Assembly: GCA_017463325.1 (NCBI GenBank)
Contig: JAFTPK010000006.1
Span: forward strand, 61,548 to 125,547
DNA from: Clostridia bacterium
GTDB taxonomy: Bacteria; Bacillota; Clostridia; Christensenellales; Borkfalkiaceae
Direction: 5' to 3'
DNA length: 64,000 nucleotides
In this document: positions 54,033-62,932 of the stretch, in pieces
Numbering within the stretch: position 1 is the stretch's first letter
How the letters are laid out: each line of letters starts with the position of its first letter
The notes under the pieces: model-generated
The model's database searches: none
Told to the model about the DNA's origin: nothing
Seen by the model: the letters and a program-made list of their open reading frames with translations, nothing else
Position numbers and translations under genes: made by a program

Positions 54033-54908
54033 TTAGAATTTTAATACTTTAACGTAGTTGATTTTAATGGGCTGTTTCGGTACGTTGTAGGTCGCCTCAT
54101 AATCGGCGTCACCCACGTAAGGATCGTCCTCGTCCACCGCTACGGACACGTCGGGAGCGAACGCCTTTTCAGGGGTCGTTTCCTCGCCGTACACGCTGTC
54201 GATATACGCTTTAATCGCGTCCTGCAAATCTTCCAGCGTATCCACGCTGCCCTCTTTCAGCTTCGCAAAGGTACAGTATTTCGAGCTTGCCGAGGCAGAG
54301 CTACCAAGCTGGATATAGAACAGGGAAGTCGCGCTGTTATAGCGATATTCCTTGGTATCGGTGCCGCTACCGTCGATCTTTTCCACGGTAACGACGTCGT
54401 CGTTGGAGGACTTATCGGTGTAGAACATGGTAAGCGAACCGAAGTCCTGCTTTAAGAAACTCCCGCTCCCCATTTTCACGTTGTTCGCAGAGAACTCCCC
54501 GTACAGGGTGTAGGTGGGTACGTTTTTCGCGCTATCTGCCCAAACGCTGTGCTCGTAATTCTCGTAGCCTTTTACAATATCAAAATAATTTTGATATACA
54601 AGCCCGCCGTCGTCCGCCTTATTCGCGTCGTACTTATAGCCGCCTGTATAGAGCTTGTCGTCCGAGTAGTCGTGTACGACCAACTCGTTATAGTACCCCT
54701 CCTCCGCAAGCTGTAAAAAGTGCGTCACGGTGTTGGGTGCAAACTTTCTGTACAGGGTATATTCCAGGGTATATTTCTCGCCGTTAAAGGCAATCTGCAT
54801 TTCCACCTCGGGGTGGTTGGTGGTACAGCCGCCAAGCATCACGGCAGACCCGAACACACTCACGCCCGCAAGCAAGCCGCATACTGCTTTGTTAAAAATC
54901 TTTTTCAT
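54033..54908 (-). CDS. Cyclophilin-like lipoprotein without the catalytic arginine
   Basis: A 291-residue lipoprotein (signal peptide, lipobox LGGC, Cys28). Residues about 40-100 match the start of cyclophilin-type peptidyl-prolyl isomerases: LYRKFAPNTVTHFLQLAEEGYYNEL followed by VHDYSDDKLYTGG in place of FHRVI..FMIQGG. The catalytic Arg is replaced by Asp, so isomerase activity is doubtful. The rest of the protein is acidic with no known motif. The start at 54908 is preferred because GGAG lies 8 bases upstream; the ATG at 54914 has it too close. Confidence 0.75.
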   Translation of the reverse strand: MKKIFNKAVCGLLAGVSVFGSAVMLGGCTTNHPEVEMQIAFNGEKYTLEYTLYRKFAPNTVTHFLQLAEEGYYNELVVHDYSDDKLYTGGYKYDANKADDGGLVYQNYFDIVKGYENYEHSVWADSAKNVPTYTLYGEFSANNVKMGSGSFLKQDFGSLTMFYTDKSSNDDVVTVEKIDGSGTDTKEYRYNSATSLFYIQLGSSASASSKYCTFAKLKEGSVDTLEDLQDAIKAYIDSVYGEETTPEKAFAPDVSVAVDEDDPYVGDADYEATYNVPKQPIKINYVKVLKF

Positions 54909-55022
54909 ACTCATTTCTCCATTCCTTGGATTTTACCATATTTATTTTACCTTTTATTTGTCGTTCCGTCAAGCGGTTTTACGCTCTTTCCTCGGATTTT
55001 TACCGAAATTCCATAAAAAGAA

Positions 55023-55052
55023 AAAAACGAGCAAATTTTTCGGCTCGTTTTT
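55023..55052 (-). terminator. Terminator of the zinc-ribbon membrane protein
   Basis: Minus-strand AAAAACGAGC-N10-GCTCGTTTTT and a run of T, just after the stop codon at 55060. Confidence 0.8.
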
Positions 55053-55059
55053 CGCTTTT

Positions 55060-55728
55060 TTAAATCGTTTCGTAGTCAGGATAATATTCCCCAAACAAAT
55101 CGCCGTAAAGCTGATCGAGGATCCCCGACGCCTCCAACGCCATCATAAAAGCGCAAGAAAGAATGGTCACCGCCCCGATCACGATCGCGGCGATCGCCAA
55201 GCCCTTGCCGCTGCCCTTTCCCCCTTTGATCTGTACAAGCCCGATAATCCCGAGCACGAGCGAAGCGATCCCGCCCATAATCCCGAGAACGCCAGAAAAA
55301 ATCGTCGCGGAAACGAGCGCGATAATAAACCCAACGAGAGCGCAAGTATTTTTCTTTTTCGGGATCGGCGGCGCGTAAGGCGCGGGAGGATACCCGTAAG
55401 GGGCTTGCGGCGGAATAGGCTGCCCTGTCTGTCCCTGCTGCACGTAGCTTCCACAGGTACCGCAATAGGTCACCTCTTGGGGTAAATAGCTCCTACAATA
55501 GGGACAAACGCGAAGAGCGTTTTGCGTAGGCTCGGGCGTTTTAGGCGTTTCAAAAAATTCATCTTTTTCGGGCGTAGACGGCTTTTCTTCTTGCTTTTGC
55601 GTTTCCGTTACAGGCGTCGAATGAAAATCGCGCAGAGCTTCGATTTGAAGTTGAGAAAGTTGATAGCCGCAATTTTCGCAAACGGTATTCCCGTCGGTCA
55701 TTTTCTTGCCGCAATTTGGACAAAACAT
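55060..55728 (-). CDS. Double zinc-ribbon, DUF4190-type membrane protein
   Basis: A 222-residue protein with a zinc ribbon at the N-terminus (MFCPNCGKKM...CENCGY), a disordered Glu/Pro/Thr linker, a second zinc ribbon (CPYCRSYLP...CGTCGSY), a Pro/Tyr/Gly-rich linker, and two to three membrane helices (ALVGFIIALVSATIFSGVLG, GGIASLVLGIIGLV and GLAIAAIVIGAVTILSCAFM) of the DUF4190 type. Zinc ribbons face the cytoplasm. Function unknown. The ATG at 55728 has an AGGAGAA-like site. Confidence 0.85.
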   Translation of the reverse strand: MFCPNCGKKMTDGNTVCENCGYQLSQLQIEALRDFHSTPVTETQKQEEKPSTPEKDEFFETPKTPEPTQNALRVCPYCRSYLPQEVTYCGTCGSYVQQGQTGQPIPPQAPYGYPPAPYAPPIPKKKNTCALVGFIIALVSATIFSGVLGIMGGIASLVLGIIGLVQIKGGKGSGKGLAIAAIVIGAVTILSCAFMMALEASGILDQLYGDLFGEYYPDYETI

Positions 55729-55857
55729 ATTTTTTCTCCTTTTGGTCTTTTTATTATTATATACGCTTTGCGAAAAATTGTCAACGAAATATAGGCAAAT
55801 TAAAGTGAATTGAAAATCTTCGGATTTTCTTAAATTGCGCTTTTCAAGCTCGTATAT

Positions 55858-57795
55858 TTACTCTTCGCCCCACGGGGTGGGAACGCCGTCCACGTAGCGC
55901 CAGAAATTCCCCTCCTCCGTCGGCTCGGTTTCGCTGTAAAAATACAGTCCCTTGCTCGGTTTAAATTTGTCCGAATTCTCGATCTTCGCCCACTCCTTTG
56001 CCGTTCCCAAATAGTAAACGTTATACACAATTCCGCTGAAAAACATAACGTCCGCAACAATCTGCTCTCCAAATTTTTTCATGGAGGTGGGCACGATTAA
56101 ATTCTCCACAGACGCCAACTCGCCGACTGCGTAATTTTCAATAGCTTCTACCCCCTCTGACAACTCCAAATACGTTAAGCTTTGCCAATCAATCATTCCC
56201 CCGACGATTGTTTTAACGCTTTTTGGAATTTTTAAGGTTTTTATTGCCGTTTGCGAAGTAAAGCTTTCGCCGATATACTCCAAACCCTCAGAAAGAATAA
56301 TTTCTTCCAAAAACGAATTATCGGAAAAGGCGTTAGCTTCGATCCGCTTTACCCAAGAAGGCACGACAACTTTTTTCAATACACTCCATAAAAACGCCTT
56401 TGCCCCCACCGTTTCCACACCCGCGGGCACCGTAAATTCCGTTTCTTCTTTCCCGCACGCGTATTGCACAAGCGTCTTTCCGTCAATTGTGTACAAATCC
56501 CCGTTCACCGTCTTATACGCGCCGTTTCCCGTTTCCAACGCAATCTCTCTCAGCGAGGTACACCCGCCAAACGCGCCGCCCATAATTTCCGTTACGCTTT
56601 TCGGAATTTCCACAGCAGAAAGCGAAGTACACTTCCCAAACGCAAATTCTTCAATCTTCGTCACACCTTTCGGTATGTTGATCGAAGAGAGTAGCGTACA
56701 CCCACTAAACGCAAATTTTCCTATCTCTTTCAAAGACGACGGTAGTTCGATTTCTTTTAGCTTGCTACAACCATAAAACGCACTTTCGTTAAGGTTTTTC
56801 ATTTGATTCCCCGCCTCAAAGACGACCCGTTCCAAATTCGTACACCCGTCCAAACAGAGTTCCGTTACGCTACTTGGGATCGTGATTTCCGTCAATCCCT
56901 CGCAAACCCTAAAGCCTTTTAAAACCTTTAAGTTTCTCGGCAATTCTACACTCGTTAATTTTTCGCAACCGAAAAATACGCCGCTCGACAATTCCGTCAA
57001 ATGTTTCGACAATTCTACGCTCTTTAAGCCCGAACACATTTCAAACGCGTATTCACCTACTTTCGTTATACTATCGGGGAACACGAGATCTTTCAACCGC
57101 GTACAATAAGCAAATGCCGAACTTCCTATACTTTCCAAACCATCGGGAAAATCAAGCTCCGTTAAATAGGAGCAATCGCAAAACGCAGCCTCCCCTATCT
57201 CTTTTAACCCTCTTGGAAAACGGATACCCGTAATTTCCGACATGCGGAGCTGCCCCGACGAAGACGGCCCCGTTCGACTACCAAACCCAAAATCCTTGAT
57301 CTTCGTAACAGGCTCTCCTTGATAAAAGTCGGGGATTACCAACCGCCCAGAAATCTTTGAAACTCCGCAATAAGCCTCGTTGCCTTTGTCCGAGGGAAAA
57401 TATAATACCTCCACGCCAACTCTTTCTGCCGTACATTCCGAAAAACTCTCTTCGGAAGCAAAAAATTCCTCTCCGCCAAGCGCCGTTACGCCTAATCGAG
57501 CCGTTTTTTCAATCGTTAAATAATCAGTCAAGTCAAAACGCGTTTCCTCCGTATTCCCAACCGTTTCGCCGTCCATGCTGATCTCATACCCGCTCGCATT
57601 TTCCACGCTCTCCCAAGTTAATACGTAGTTGGTTTTTTTTAGCTCTCTTTCAAAAGACAAATAGAGGTCTTTGGGCGCGGAAAGCGTTGTTTTAGCATTA
57701 GGCGTGCGGCTTTCGCCGCACGCCGTCATAACGCCCGCAATCACAGCGGCACACGCCGCCAAGCCCAAGTATCTTATGATCGTACTCTTTTTCAT
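55858..57795 (-). CDS. BspA-like leucine-rich-repeat surface lipoprotein (copy 3)
   Basis: A 645-residue lipoprotein with the same plan as the other two: signal peptide MKKSTIIRYLGLAACAAVIA with a TAC lipobox (Cys26), Fn3-like domain (VLTWESVENASGYEISMDG), LRR_5 repeats with an xxIGxxAFxxC pattern, and the shared tail EGNFWRYVDGVPTPWGEE. The ATG at 57795 has AGGAGG upstream. It is a single-gene unit whose promoter region matches that of copy 2 and whose downstream DNA matches that of copy 1. Confidence 0.92.
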   Translation of the reverse strand: MKKSTIIRYLGLAACAAVIAGVMTACGESRTPNAKTTLSAPKDLYLSFERELKKTNYVLTWESVENASGYEISMDGETVGNTEETRFDLTDYLTIEKTARLGVTALGGEEFFASEESFSECTAERVGVEVLYFPSDKGNEAYCGVSKISGRLVIPDFYQGEPVTKIKDFGFGSRTGPSSSGQLRMSEITGIRFPRGLKEIGEAAFCDCSYLTELDFPDGLESIGSSAFAYCTRLKDLVFPDSITKVGEYAFEMCSGLKSVELSKHLTELSSGVFFGCEKLTSVELPRNLKVLKGFRVCEGLTEITIPSSVTELCLDGCTNLERVVFEAGNQMKNLNESAFYGCSKLKEIELPSSLKEIGKFAFSGCTLLSSINIPKGVTKIEEFAFGKCTSLSAVEIPKSVTEIMGGAFGGCTSLREIALETGNGAYKTVNGDLYTIDGKTLVQYACGKEETEFTVPAGVETVGAKAFLWSVLKKVVVPSWVKRIEANAFSDNSFLEEIILSEGLEYIGESFTSQTAIKTLKIPKSVKTIVGGMIDWQSLTYLELSEGVEAIENYAVGELASVENLIVPTSMKKFGEQIVADVMFFSGIVYNVYYLGTAKEWAKIENSDKFKPSKGLYFYSETEPTEEGNFWRYVDGVPTPWGEE

Positions 57796-57814
57796 AAAAT
57801 CCTCCTTTTTCTTT

Positions 57815-57843
57815 ATATTATCAAAATTTCCAGTATTTGTCAA
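57815..57843 (-). promoter_or_regulatory. Promoter of BspA copy 3
   Basis: Minus-strand TTGACA (57843-57838), 17-base spacer, TAATAT (57820-57815), almost the same as that of copy 2. Confidence 0.85.
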
Positions 57844-57955
57844 TAGTTTTAAAAAAATTTTTTTGTAAAATTGATAATTTTTTTAAAACGATTTGTTTTT
57901 TGATTTTTTTCTTAACAAAAAATAAAACCCCTGTTTTTCCTTTTGTAACGAAAAA

Positions 57956-57977
57956 ACGCACCCCATAGGGAGTGCGT
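57956..57977 (-). terminator. Terminator of rplL
   Basis: Minus-strand ACGCACTCC-CTAT-GGGGTGCGT with one G-T pair, followed by TTTTTTCG. Confidence 0.85.
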
Positions 57978-57999
57978 CTTTTTCTTCATAGTCGTAAAC

Positions 58000-58371
58000 T
58001 TATTTAAGCTCAGCGGTAGCGCCGTTCTCTTTAAGCTTCGCAACGAGGGCTTCTGCGTCAGCCTTGGGAGCGTTTTCTTTGATAACGCCCATGGATTCAA
58101 CAGCCTTCTTCGCGTCAGCAAGACCAAGACCCGTAGCTTCACGAACAACTTTGATGATCGCGATCTTGTTGGGACCGATATCTTTAAGGACAACGTCGAA
58201 TTCCGTCTTTTCTTCCGCAGCGGGAGCAGCCTCAGCCGCAGCACCTGCACCAGCAGCTGCAACGGGAGCAGCCGCGCTTACGCCAAATTCAGCTTCAAGA
58301 GCTTTAACGAGTTCGTTCAATTCGAGAACGGACATAGCTTTTACTTCTTCAATGAGTTTCTGAACATCCAT
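58000..58371 (-). CDS. rplL: 50S ribosomal protein L7/L12
   Basis: Flexible stalk protein that recruits translation factors. The 123-residue protein has the N-terminal dimer domain, an Ala/Glu-rich hinge (about 38-55, [20 protein letters not shown]) and the C-terminal domain with [20 protein letters not shown] and [13 protein letters not shown]. It follows rplJ by 43 bases and has a terminator after it. Confidence 0.98.
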   Translation of the reverse strand: MDVQKLIEEVKAMSVLELNELVKALEAEFGVSAAAPVAAAGAGAAAEAAPAAEEKTEFDVVLKDIGPNKIAIIKVVREATGLGLADAKKAVESMGVIKENAPKADAEALVAKLKENGATAELK

Positions 58372-58414
58372 AGTAATTTTAATCCTCCGATTTTTTTAAT
58401 TTAATGATTTTTAA

Positions 58415-58921
58415 TTAGTTAGCCGCTTCTTTTGCTTTCGCAATGGAATCCAAAACGTAAACGAATTTGGAAATGGAAGACTGCAAGCAGCCGAGCATCT
58501 TCGCGATAAGGACTTCTTTGGACGGGATCGCCGCAAGTGCTTTCACGCCGTTTTTGTCCAAGTACTTGTTTTCAAGGAACGCACACTTGGGCACGATCTT
58601 TTCTTCAAGCTGAGGGTTTTCTTTGGTAGCTTTCGCGAAAATCGCCGCTGCGCTCGTTTCGTCGCCACCGAATACGGTAGCCGTCGCACCGTTCAGATCA
58701 GCGTCGAAATCGGTGATCCCAAGCTCGTTGAACGCTCTTCTTACGAGGGTGTTCTTGTAAACCTTGTATTCACAGTTCGCCGCCTTGAACTTATTACGAA
58801 GCGCCGTTACTTCCAAAACCGTAAGCTTGTTATAATCAGCAAGAACAACGGACTTACTTGCCTGAATTTTTGCCTTGATTTCTTCTACAACTTGTTTTTT
58901 TGCTTCTACGTTAGCCGACAT
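58415..58921 (-). CDS. rplJ: 50S ribosomal protein L10
   Basis: L10 anchors the L7/L12 stalk on 23S rRNA. The 168-residue protein has the N-terminal RNA-binding domain (VEEIKAKIQASKSVVLADYN) and a helical C-terminus that binds L7/L12. An AGGAGG site precedes the ATG. Upstream lies a long leader with a terminator-like hairpin, consistent with autoregulation by L10. Confidence 0.97.
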   Translation of the reverse strand: MSANVEAKKQVVEEIKAKIQASKSVVLADYNKLTVLEVTALRNKFKAANCEYKVYKNTLVRRAFNELGITDFDADLNGATATVFGGDETSAAAIFAKATKENPQLEEKIVPKCAFLENKYLDKNGVKALAAIPSKEVLIAKMLGCLQSSISKFVYVLDSIAKAKEAAN

Positions 58922-58943
58922 AAATTACCTCCTTTAACGACTA

Positions 58944-59085
58944 TAAAAAAATCCCCTACGCCGCCGCGGCATAAGGAACCCTACTCTTTTTCACAAGCGT
59001 TTTCTTTCCTCTACCTAAGCGAGCGGTTTCCCATCAAACCTTTCGGTGCTCGCCGTCTTCGGCGTCAGTTATTTTTTACTTTGTT
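58944..59085 (-). ncRNA. L10 leader RNA with internal terminator (attenuator)
   Basis: Minus-strand RNA between promoter and rplJ has GCCGAAGACGGC, a GAGC...GCTC stem-loop, the conserved-looking GTAGGGTTCC segment, and then CCTTATGCCG/CGGCGTAGGG followed by ATTTTTTT (58976-58944), an intrinsic terminator just ahead of the ribosome binding site. The plan fits the Bacillota L10 leader, in which L10 or L10-(L12)4 binding changes read-through; the Rfam match is not checked. Confidence 0.7.
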
Positions 59086-59114
59086 ATTATATCATTTCCG
59101 TCAAAGGCAGTCAA
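59086..59114 (-). promoter_or_regulatory. Promoter for rplJ-rplL
   Basis: Minus-strand TTGACT (59114-59109), 17-base spacer, TATAAT (59091-59086). Confidence 0.85.
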
Positions 59115-59183
59115 CTAATTTTGCCCGCCTTTGACGAAATTTTTGATATTTTTTGATTTTTGGACGAAATTCGCCCGAATTCT

Positions 59184-59870
59184 TTAAAGCTTGGGTACGA
59201 CTTTCACGCCGGGGCCCATAGTGGAAGCAAGCGTTACGCTCTTAATATACTGACCTTTCGCCGCCGCAGGCTTCGCTTTCACGATCGCGTCCATCAGCGC
59301 GGTGTAGTTTTCCACAAGCTTTTCTTGACCAAAGCTCTTCTTGCCGATCGGGCAATGAATGATTGCGGTCTTGTCAAGTCTGTATTCAACCTTACCTGCC
59401 TTAACTTCCTTGATCGCCTTTTCTACGTCCATAGTAACGGTACCGCTCTTGGGGTTAGGCATCAAGCCCTTGGGACCAAGCACACGACCGATACGGCCTA
59501 CCATACCCATCATGTCGGGGGTGGTGATCATTACGTCGAAATCAAACCAGTTTTCGTTCTGGATCTTCGCGATCAATTCTTCCGCGCCCACGTAATCAGC
59601 GCCCGCAGCCTGCGCCGCGTCCGCCTTCGCACCTTTCGCGATAACAAGCACTTTCTTAGTTTTACCCGTACCGTGGGGAAGAACGAGCACGCCACGAACC
59701 TGCTGATCTGCCTGACGGGGATCTACGCCAAGACGAACGTGCATTTCGATCGTTTCGTCGAACTTTGCCTTTGCCGTTTCCAAAATCACGGAAACCGCTT
59801 CCGTCGCTTCGTACTGTTTGGTTAAGTCAAACGCCTTAACGCTATCTAAATATTTTTTACCTTGTTTCAT
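59184..59870 (-). CDS. rplA: 50S ribosomal protein L1
   Basis: L1 forms the stalk on the E-site side and can repress translation of its operon. The 228-residue protein has the family pattern [20 protein letters not shown], the [20 protein letters not shown] part and [14 protein letters not shown]. It follows rplK by about 56 bases and a separate promoter for rplJ lies beyond it. Confidence 0.97.
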   Translation of the reverse strand: MKQGKKYLDSVKAFDLTKQYEATEAVSVILETAKAKFDETIEMHVRLGVDPRQADQQVRGVLVLPHGTGKTKKVLVIAKGAKADAAQAAGADYVGAEELIAKIQNENWFDFDVMITTPDMMGMVGRIGRVLGPKGLMPNPKSGTVTMDVEKAIKEVKAGKVEYRLDKTAIIHCPIGKKSFGQEKLVENYTALMDAIVKAKPAAAKGQYIKSVTLASTMGPGVKVVPKL

Positions 59871-59926
59871 TATTAAAATCCTCCTTGTGGTCGATTGCGA
59901 GATTTCTCTCTGCCACGTACTCCCGC

Positions 59927-60352
59927 TTACTCTTCAACGGTAACGCCCATACTGCGAGCGGTACCCTTGACCATGCTGATAGCGCTTTCAAGCGACGTGC
60001 AGTTCAAGTCAGGCATCTTGGTCTTAGCAATTTCTTCGACCTGCGCCTTCGTGAGCTTACCTACTTTCACGCTGTTGGGCTTTGCACTTGCCGTTTCAAG
60101 ACCAAGCGCTTTCTTGATCAGAACGGGTGCGGGGGGCGTCTTCAAAATGAACGTGAACGAACGATCCTGATAGATCGTTACTACCACGGGGATAATGAGA
60201 CCGGGTTTGTCTGCCGTTTTTGCATTGAATTCCTTGGTAAAGCCAGGCAGGTTAATACCGAAGGGACCAAGGGTGGAACCAACGGGGGGAGCCGGCGTGG
60301 CTTTCCCGGCGGGAAGCTGCAATTTTACGACTGCTGTAATCTTCTTTGCCAT
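59927..60352 (-). CDS. rplK: 50S ribosomal protein L11
   Basis: L11 binds the GTPase-associated centre of 23S rRNA. It has 141 residues with [20 protein letters not shown], the L11 signature near the end ([15 protein letters not shown] region [18 protein letters not shown]) and ARSMGV. An AGGAGA site precedes the ATG. In the run nusG-rplK-rplA. Confidence 0.97.
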   Translation of the reverse strand: MAKKITAVVKLQLPAGKATPAPPVGSTLGPFGINLPGFTKEFNAKTADKPGLIIPVVVTIYQDRSFTFILKTPPAPVLIKKALGLETASAKPNSVKVGKLTKAQVEEIAKTKMPDLNCTSLESAISMVKGTARSMGVTVEE

Positions 60353-60433
60353 AATATTTTCTCCTATTGTGGTTTTGACAAGACGCCCTCAAAAATTTGA
60401 CGTCTCTCCCACTTATTAACTTGTTAAAAACGC

Positions 60434-60991
60434 TTATGCGTTTTCCTCAGGCTCGGGCAAAGGCCCGTCCAGTTTCTTGATCTGGATAAAATCCACCTCG
60501 ACGTCGGTACTGCGGCCAAACATTTTGGTCGAAACGGTGGCCTTTTGCGCCGCCGTATTCACCTCTTTGATCGTACCGAAGAAGCCCGCCAAAGCACCGT
60601 CCTCGATAGAAACGGTATCGCCCGCCTTGAAATCGTCGGTGACGGTGGGAAGTTCGAGGCGCATTTTCAAAATTTCTTCCTGCTTCATGGGGTTAGGACG
60701 CCCCTGAGGCCCGCAGAAACCCGTTACGCCACGAGTACTCGTTACGTAATACCAGATCTGGTTGGTATAGATCATTTTAATAAAGACGTAGCAAGGCAGA
60801 AGTTTTCTTTCCACGACCTTGCGTTTGCCGTTCTTTTCTTCGATCACCTGCTCCATCGGGATTTTGATATCGACGATATAATCCCCGAGGTTGTTGTTGA
60901 TGATGAGCTGTTCAAGGCTCGCCTTTACCATCGCTTCGTAGCCGGAATAGGTGTGAAGGATATACCACTTGGGTTGTTCCATTTCAGGCAT
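60434..60991 (-). CDS. nusG: Transcription termination/antitermination factor NusG
   Basis: NusG travels with RNA polymerase and links it to Rho and the ribosome. The 185-residue protein has the NGN domain (WYILHTYSGYEAMVKASLEQL, with RKVVERKLLPCYVFIKM) and a KOW domain (GDTVSIEDGALAGFFGTIKEV). GGGAGGGG precedes the ATG at 60991. It follows secE by 17 bases. Confidence 0.97.
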   Translation of the reverse strand: MPEMEQPKWYILHTYSGYEAMVKASLEQLIINNNLGDYIVDIKIPMEQVIEEKNGKRKVVERKLLPCYVFIKMIYTNQIWYYVTSTRGVTGFCGPQGRPNPMKQEEILKMRLELPTVTDDFKAGDTVSIEDGALAGFFGTIKEVNTAAQKATVSTKMFGRSTDVEVDFIQIKKLDGPLPEPEENA

Positions 60992-61008
60992 AAATTCCCC
61001 TCCCGCTA

Positions 61009-61248
61009 TTAAGCAGCGCCGCCAAGGTTCGTCAAAAGCTGCAACAGCGCGTTCAAGCCCGCGTCAACCCCGGTCACAACGATCAGGAAGGCGAGAACGA
61101 TTACGAGAACGACGCCCGTAGTTTTAACGACGGTAGCAAATTTAGGCCAGGTAACTCTTTTCAGTTCGGAAAAGGTTTCCTTAATTTTTGCCCCGACGCG
61201 ACGGAACCAGTTAGGTTTTTGGTTTTTGGTTTTGGTTGCGTTTGCCAT
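61009..61248 (-). CDS. secE: Preprotein translocase subunit SecE
   Basis: Clamp subunit of SecYEG. At 79 residues it is the short single-span Gram-positive form: a basic amphipathic start (NWFRRVGAKIKETFSELKRVTWP) followed by one helix (VVKTTGVVLVIVLAFLIVVTGV). It follows rpmG and precedes nusG, the universal order. No tRNA gene lies between rpmG and secE, although many bacteria have one in this region. Confidence 0.96.
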   Translation of the reverse strand: MANATKTKNQKPNWFRRVGAKIKETFSELKRVTWPKFATVVKTTGVVLVIVLAFLIVVTGVDAGLNALLQLLTNLGGAA

Positions 61249-61302
61249 TCTTTTCCTCTTTACGCGCGACGCATTAAAATAAACCGCGCGCGATACACGA
61301 AA

Positions 61303-61467
61303 TTATTTAGATTCTTTGTGTTCGGTGTGCTTCTTGCAGAACGGGCAGTACTTGCTCAAAGTAAGTCTGTCAGGATCGTTCTTTTTATTTTTAATAGTGT
61401 CGTAGTTTCTCTGCTTGCACTCCGTGCATTCAAAAGTAATTTTGGCTCTTGCCGTCTTGGTTGCCAT
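61303..61467 (-). CDS. rpmG: 50S ribosomal protein L33
   Basis: A 54-residue zinc-binding L33: [20 protein letters not shown], then CPFCKKH, so both Cys-x2-Cys pairs are present (the C+ form that needs zinc). The start at 61467 is preceded by TGGAG; the frame continues 26 codons upstream through the leader without a site. It starts the rpmG-secE-nusG-rplK-rplA run. Confidence 0.95.
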   Translation of the reverse strand: MATKTARAKITFECTECKQRNYDTIKNKKNDPDRLTLSKYCPFCKKHTEHKESK

Positions 61468-61516
61468 AATCAAAACTCCATACAAAAAAATTACACCCCT
61501 CACGGTGCTTGAATAA

Positions 61517-61545
61517 AGTTTACCACACTTTCGAGGGGTTGTCAA
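61517..61545 (-). promoter_or_regulatory. Promoter for rpmG-secE-nusG
   Basis: Minus-strand TTGACA (61545-61540), 17-base spacer, TAAACT (61522-61517). A CACC-N6-GGTG hairpin lies in the short leader. Confidence 0.8.
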
Positions 61546-61598
61546 TCTTTTTTGAACGTTTTTTATAATTTTTTTAATTTTTTGAAAAAATATTTTTT

Positions 61599-61613
61599 AA
61601 TGCAAAGTGCATT
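61599..61613 (-). terminator. Hairpin after the aminotransferase gene
   Basis: AATGCA-AAG-TGCATT, followed on the minus strand by AAAAAATATTTTTTC. The stem is short, so it is a weak call. Confidence 0.5.
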
Positions 61614-61638
61614 ACACACTCCGCACGCGAGAATTCAC

Positions 61639-62823
61639 TTATAAGCCGTATTCTTTCGCTAGCTCTTTAAATTTCGGCAACGCCCGCTTGATCGTTTCCG
61701 TATCGACGCAATAGGCAATCCGCACGTAACTTTTCAAGCCAAAATCGTCGCTCGGCACGAAAAGCAGCTCGTACTTTTTCGCCCGCTCGCAAAAGGCGTA
61801 GGCGTCCGCCTCGGGACTTTGCATAAACAAATAAAACGCCCCGCTTGGATACACGCACGAAAAGCCGTAGCCTTTCAAAGCCGCGTATAAAAGATCACGA
61901 TTGCGCTTGTATACGCTCAAATCCCCCGTCAAGCCGTCGCACTCTGCCGCGACCCGTTGAAAAAGCGCAGGCGCGCAAACGTACCCGAGCTTTCTGCCCG
62001 CGCCGCAAACGGCGGCGTACAGCTTTTCGCTTTCTTTCGCCTTGGGCGAAACGGCAACGTACCCGATCCGCTCCCCGGGCAACGACAACGCTTTCGACCA
62101 AGAATAGCAGCTCAGCGTATTTTCGTAATAATTCATGGGAAACGGCACCGCCTCGCCGTCGTATACAAGCTCCCGATACGGCTCGTCGGAAATCAAATAG
62201 ATAGGTGCGCCGTACTCCTCCTGTTTTTTCCGCAAGACCGCCGCTAACGCTTGCAGCGTTTTTTCGCCGTACACCACCCCTGACGGGTTGTTGGGAGAAT
62301 TGACGATCACCCCTTTTGTTTTGGGCGTGATCGCCCTTTCAAATTCCGTAATCGACGGGAGCAGGTCTGCATTCGCGCCCACGGTAACAAGCTTTGCGCC
62401 CGCCCCCTCGACGAACACTTTATACTCGGTGAAATAGGGGGCGAAAACGATCATTTCGTCGCCGCTTTGACAGATCGCGTGTAAAGCCGCGCAAAGACTA
62501 GCCGCCGCGCCGCAGGTCATATACAGGTTGTCTGCGCTCACGCCCACCCCAAACCGAAAATTCAAATTTGCGGCGATCTTTGCCCGAACCTCTTTATCCC
62601 CTTGCGCGGAGGTATAGCCGTGTAACGCCACGGAGGGAGTTTCCCGCAAGAGCCGTTCGATCGTTTCATTTACTTTCGCGGGGGCAGGTACGGAGGGATT
62701 ACCGATAGAGAAATCGAAAACGTTTTCTTGTCCGATTTCCTCGCCCCGTTTTTTCGCGTATTCAAAAATTTCTCTAATCACCGAGCGTTTACTGCCCAGC
62801 TCGTACGCTTGTTCATTGATCAC
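61639..62823 (-). CDS. PLP-dependent aminotransferase, class I/II
   Basis: A 394-residue fold-type I aminotransferase. It has the family VNSPNNPSGVVY motif, the pocket segment LISDEPYRELVYDG, the PLP lysine in CYSWSKALSLPGERIGY and the C-terminal Arg that holds the carboxylate (SYVRIAYC). AspC/MalY-like proteins of Clostridia look alike; substrate cannot be called. The N-terminus INEQAYELGSKRSVIREIFEYA is typical of this subfamily, which often lacks a metabolic operon. The gene is isolated. Confidence 0.9.
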   Translation of the reverse strand: MINEQAYELGSKRSVIREIFEYAKKRGEEIGQENVFDFSIGNPSVPAPAKVNETIERLLRETPSVALHGYTSAQGDKEVRAKIAANLNFRFGVGVSADNLYMTCGAAASLCAALHAICQSGDEMIVFAPYFTEYKVFVEGAGAKLVTVGANADLLPSITEFERAITPKTKGVIVNSPNNPSGVVYGEKTLQALAAVLRKKQEEYGAPIYLISDEPYRELVYDGEAVPFPMNYYENTLSCYSWSKALSLPGERIGYVAVSPKAKESEKLYAAVCGAGRKLGYVCAPALFQRVAAECDGLTGDLSVYKRNRDLLYAALKGYGFSCVYPSGAFYLFMQSPEADAYAFCERAKKYELLFVPSDDFGLKSYVRIAYCVDTETIKRALPKFKELAKEYGL

Positions 62824-62904
62824 GGTTCTTCCCTCCTCTCAATTTTTTTCTATTATACTCCTTTTTTTTATGAAAAGCAAGTAAAACGGTCAAAAAACAC
62901 TTAA

Positions 62905-62932
62905 AAAGCGACTTGCTTTTACAAATCGCTTT
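62905..62932 (-). terminator. Hairpin at the end of the SLOG-family gene
   Basis: Minus-strand AAAGCGA...TCGCTTT followed by a short T-run; it overlaps the stop codon. Confidence 0.45.

Noticed and set aside
61249..61302. tRNA gene between rpmG and secE, as in many bacteria
   Set aside because: The 54-bp gap holds only the secE ribosome binding site and a short GC-rich palindrome; no cloverleaf.
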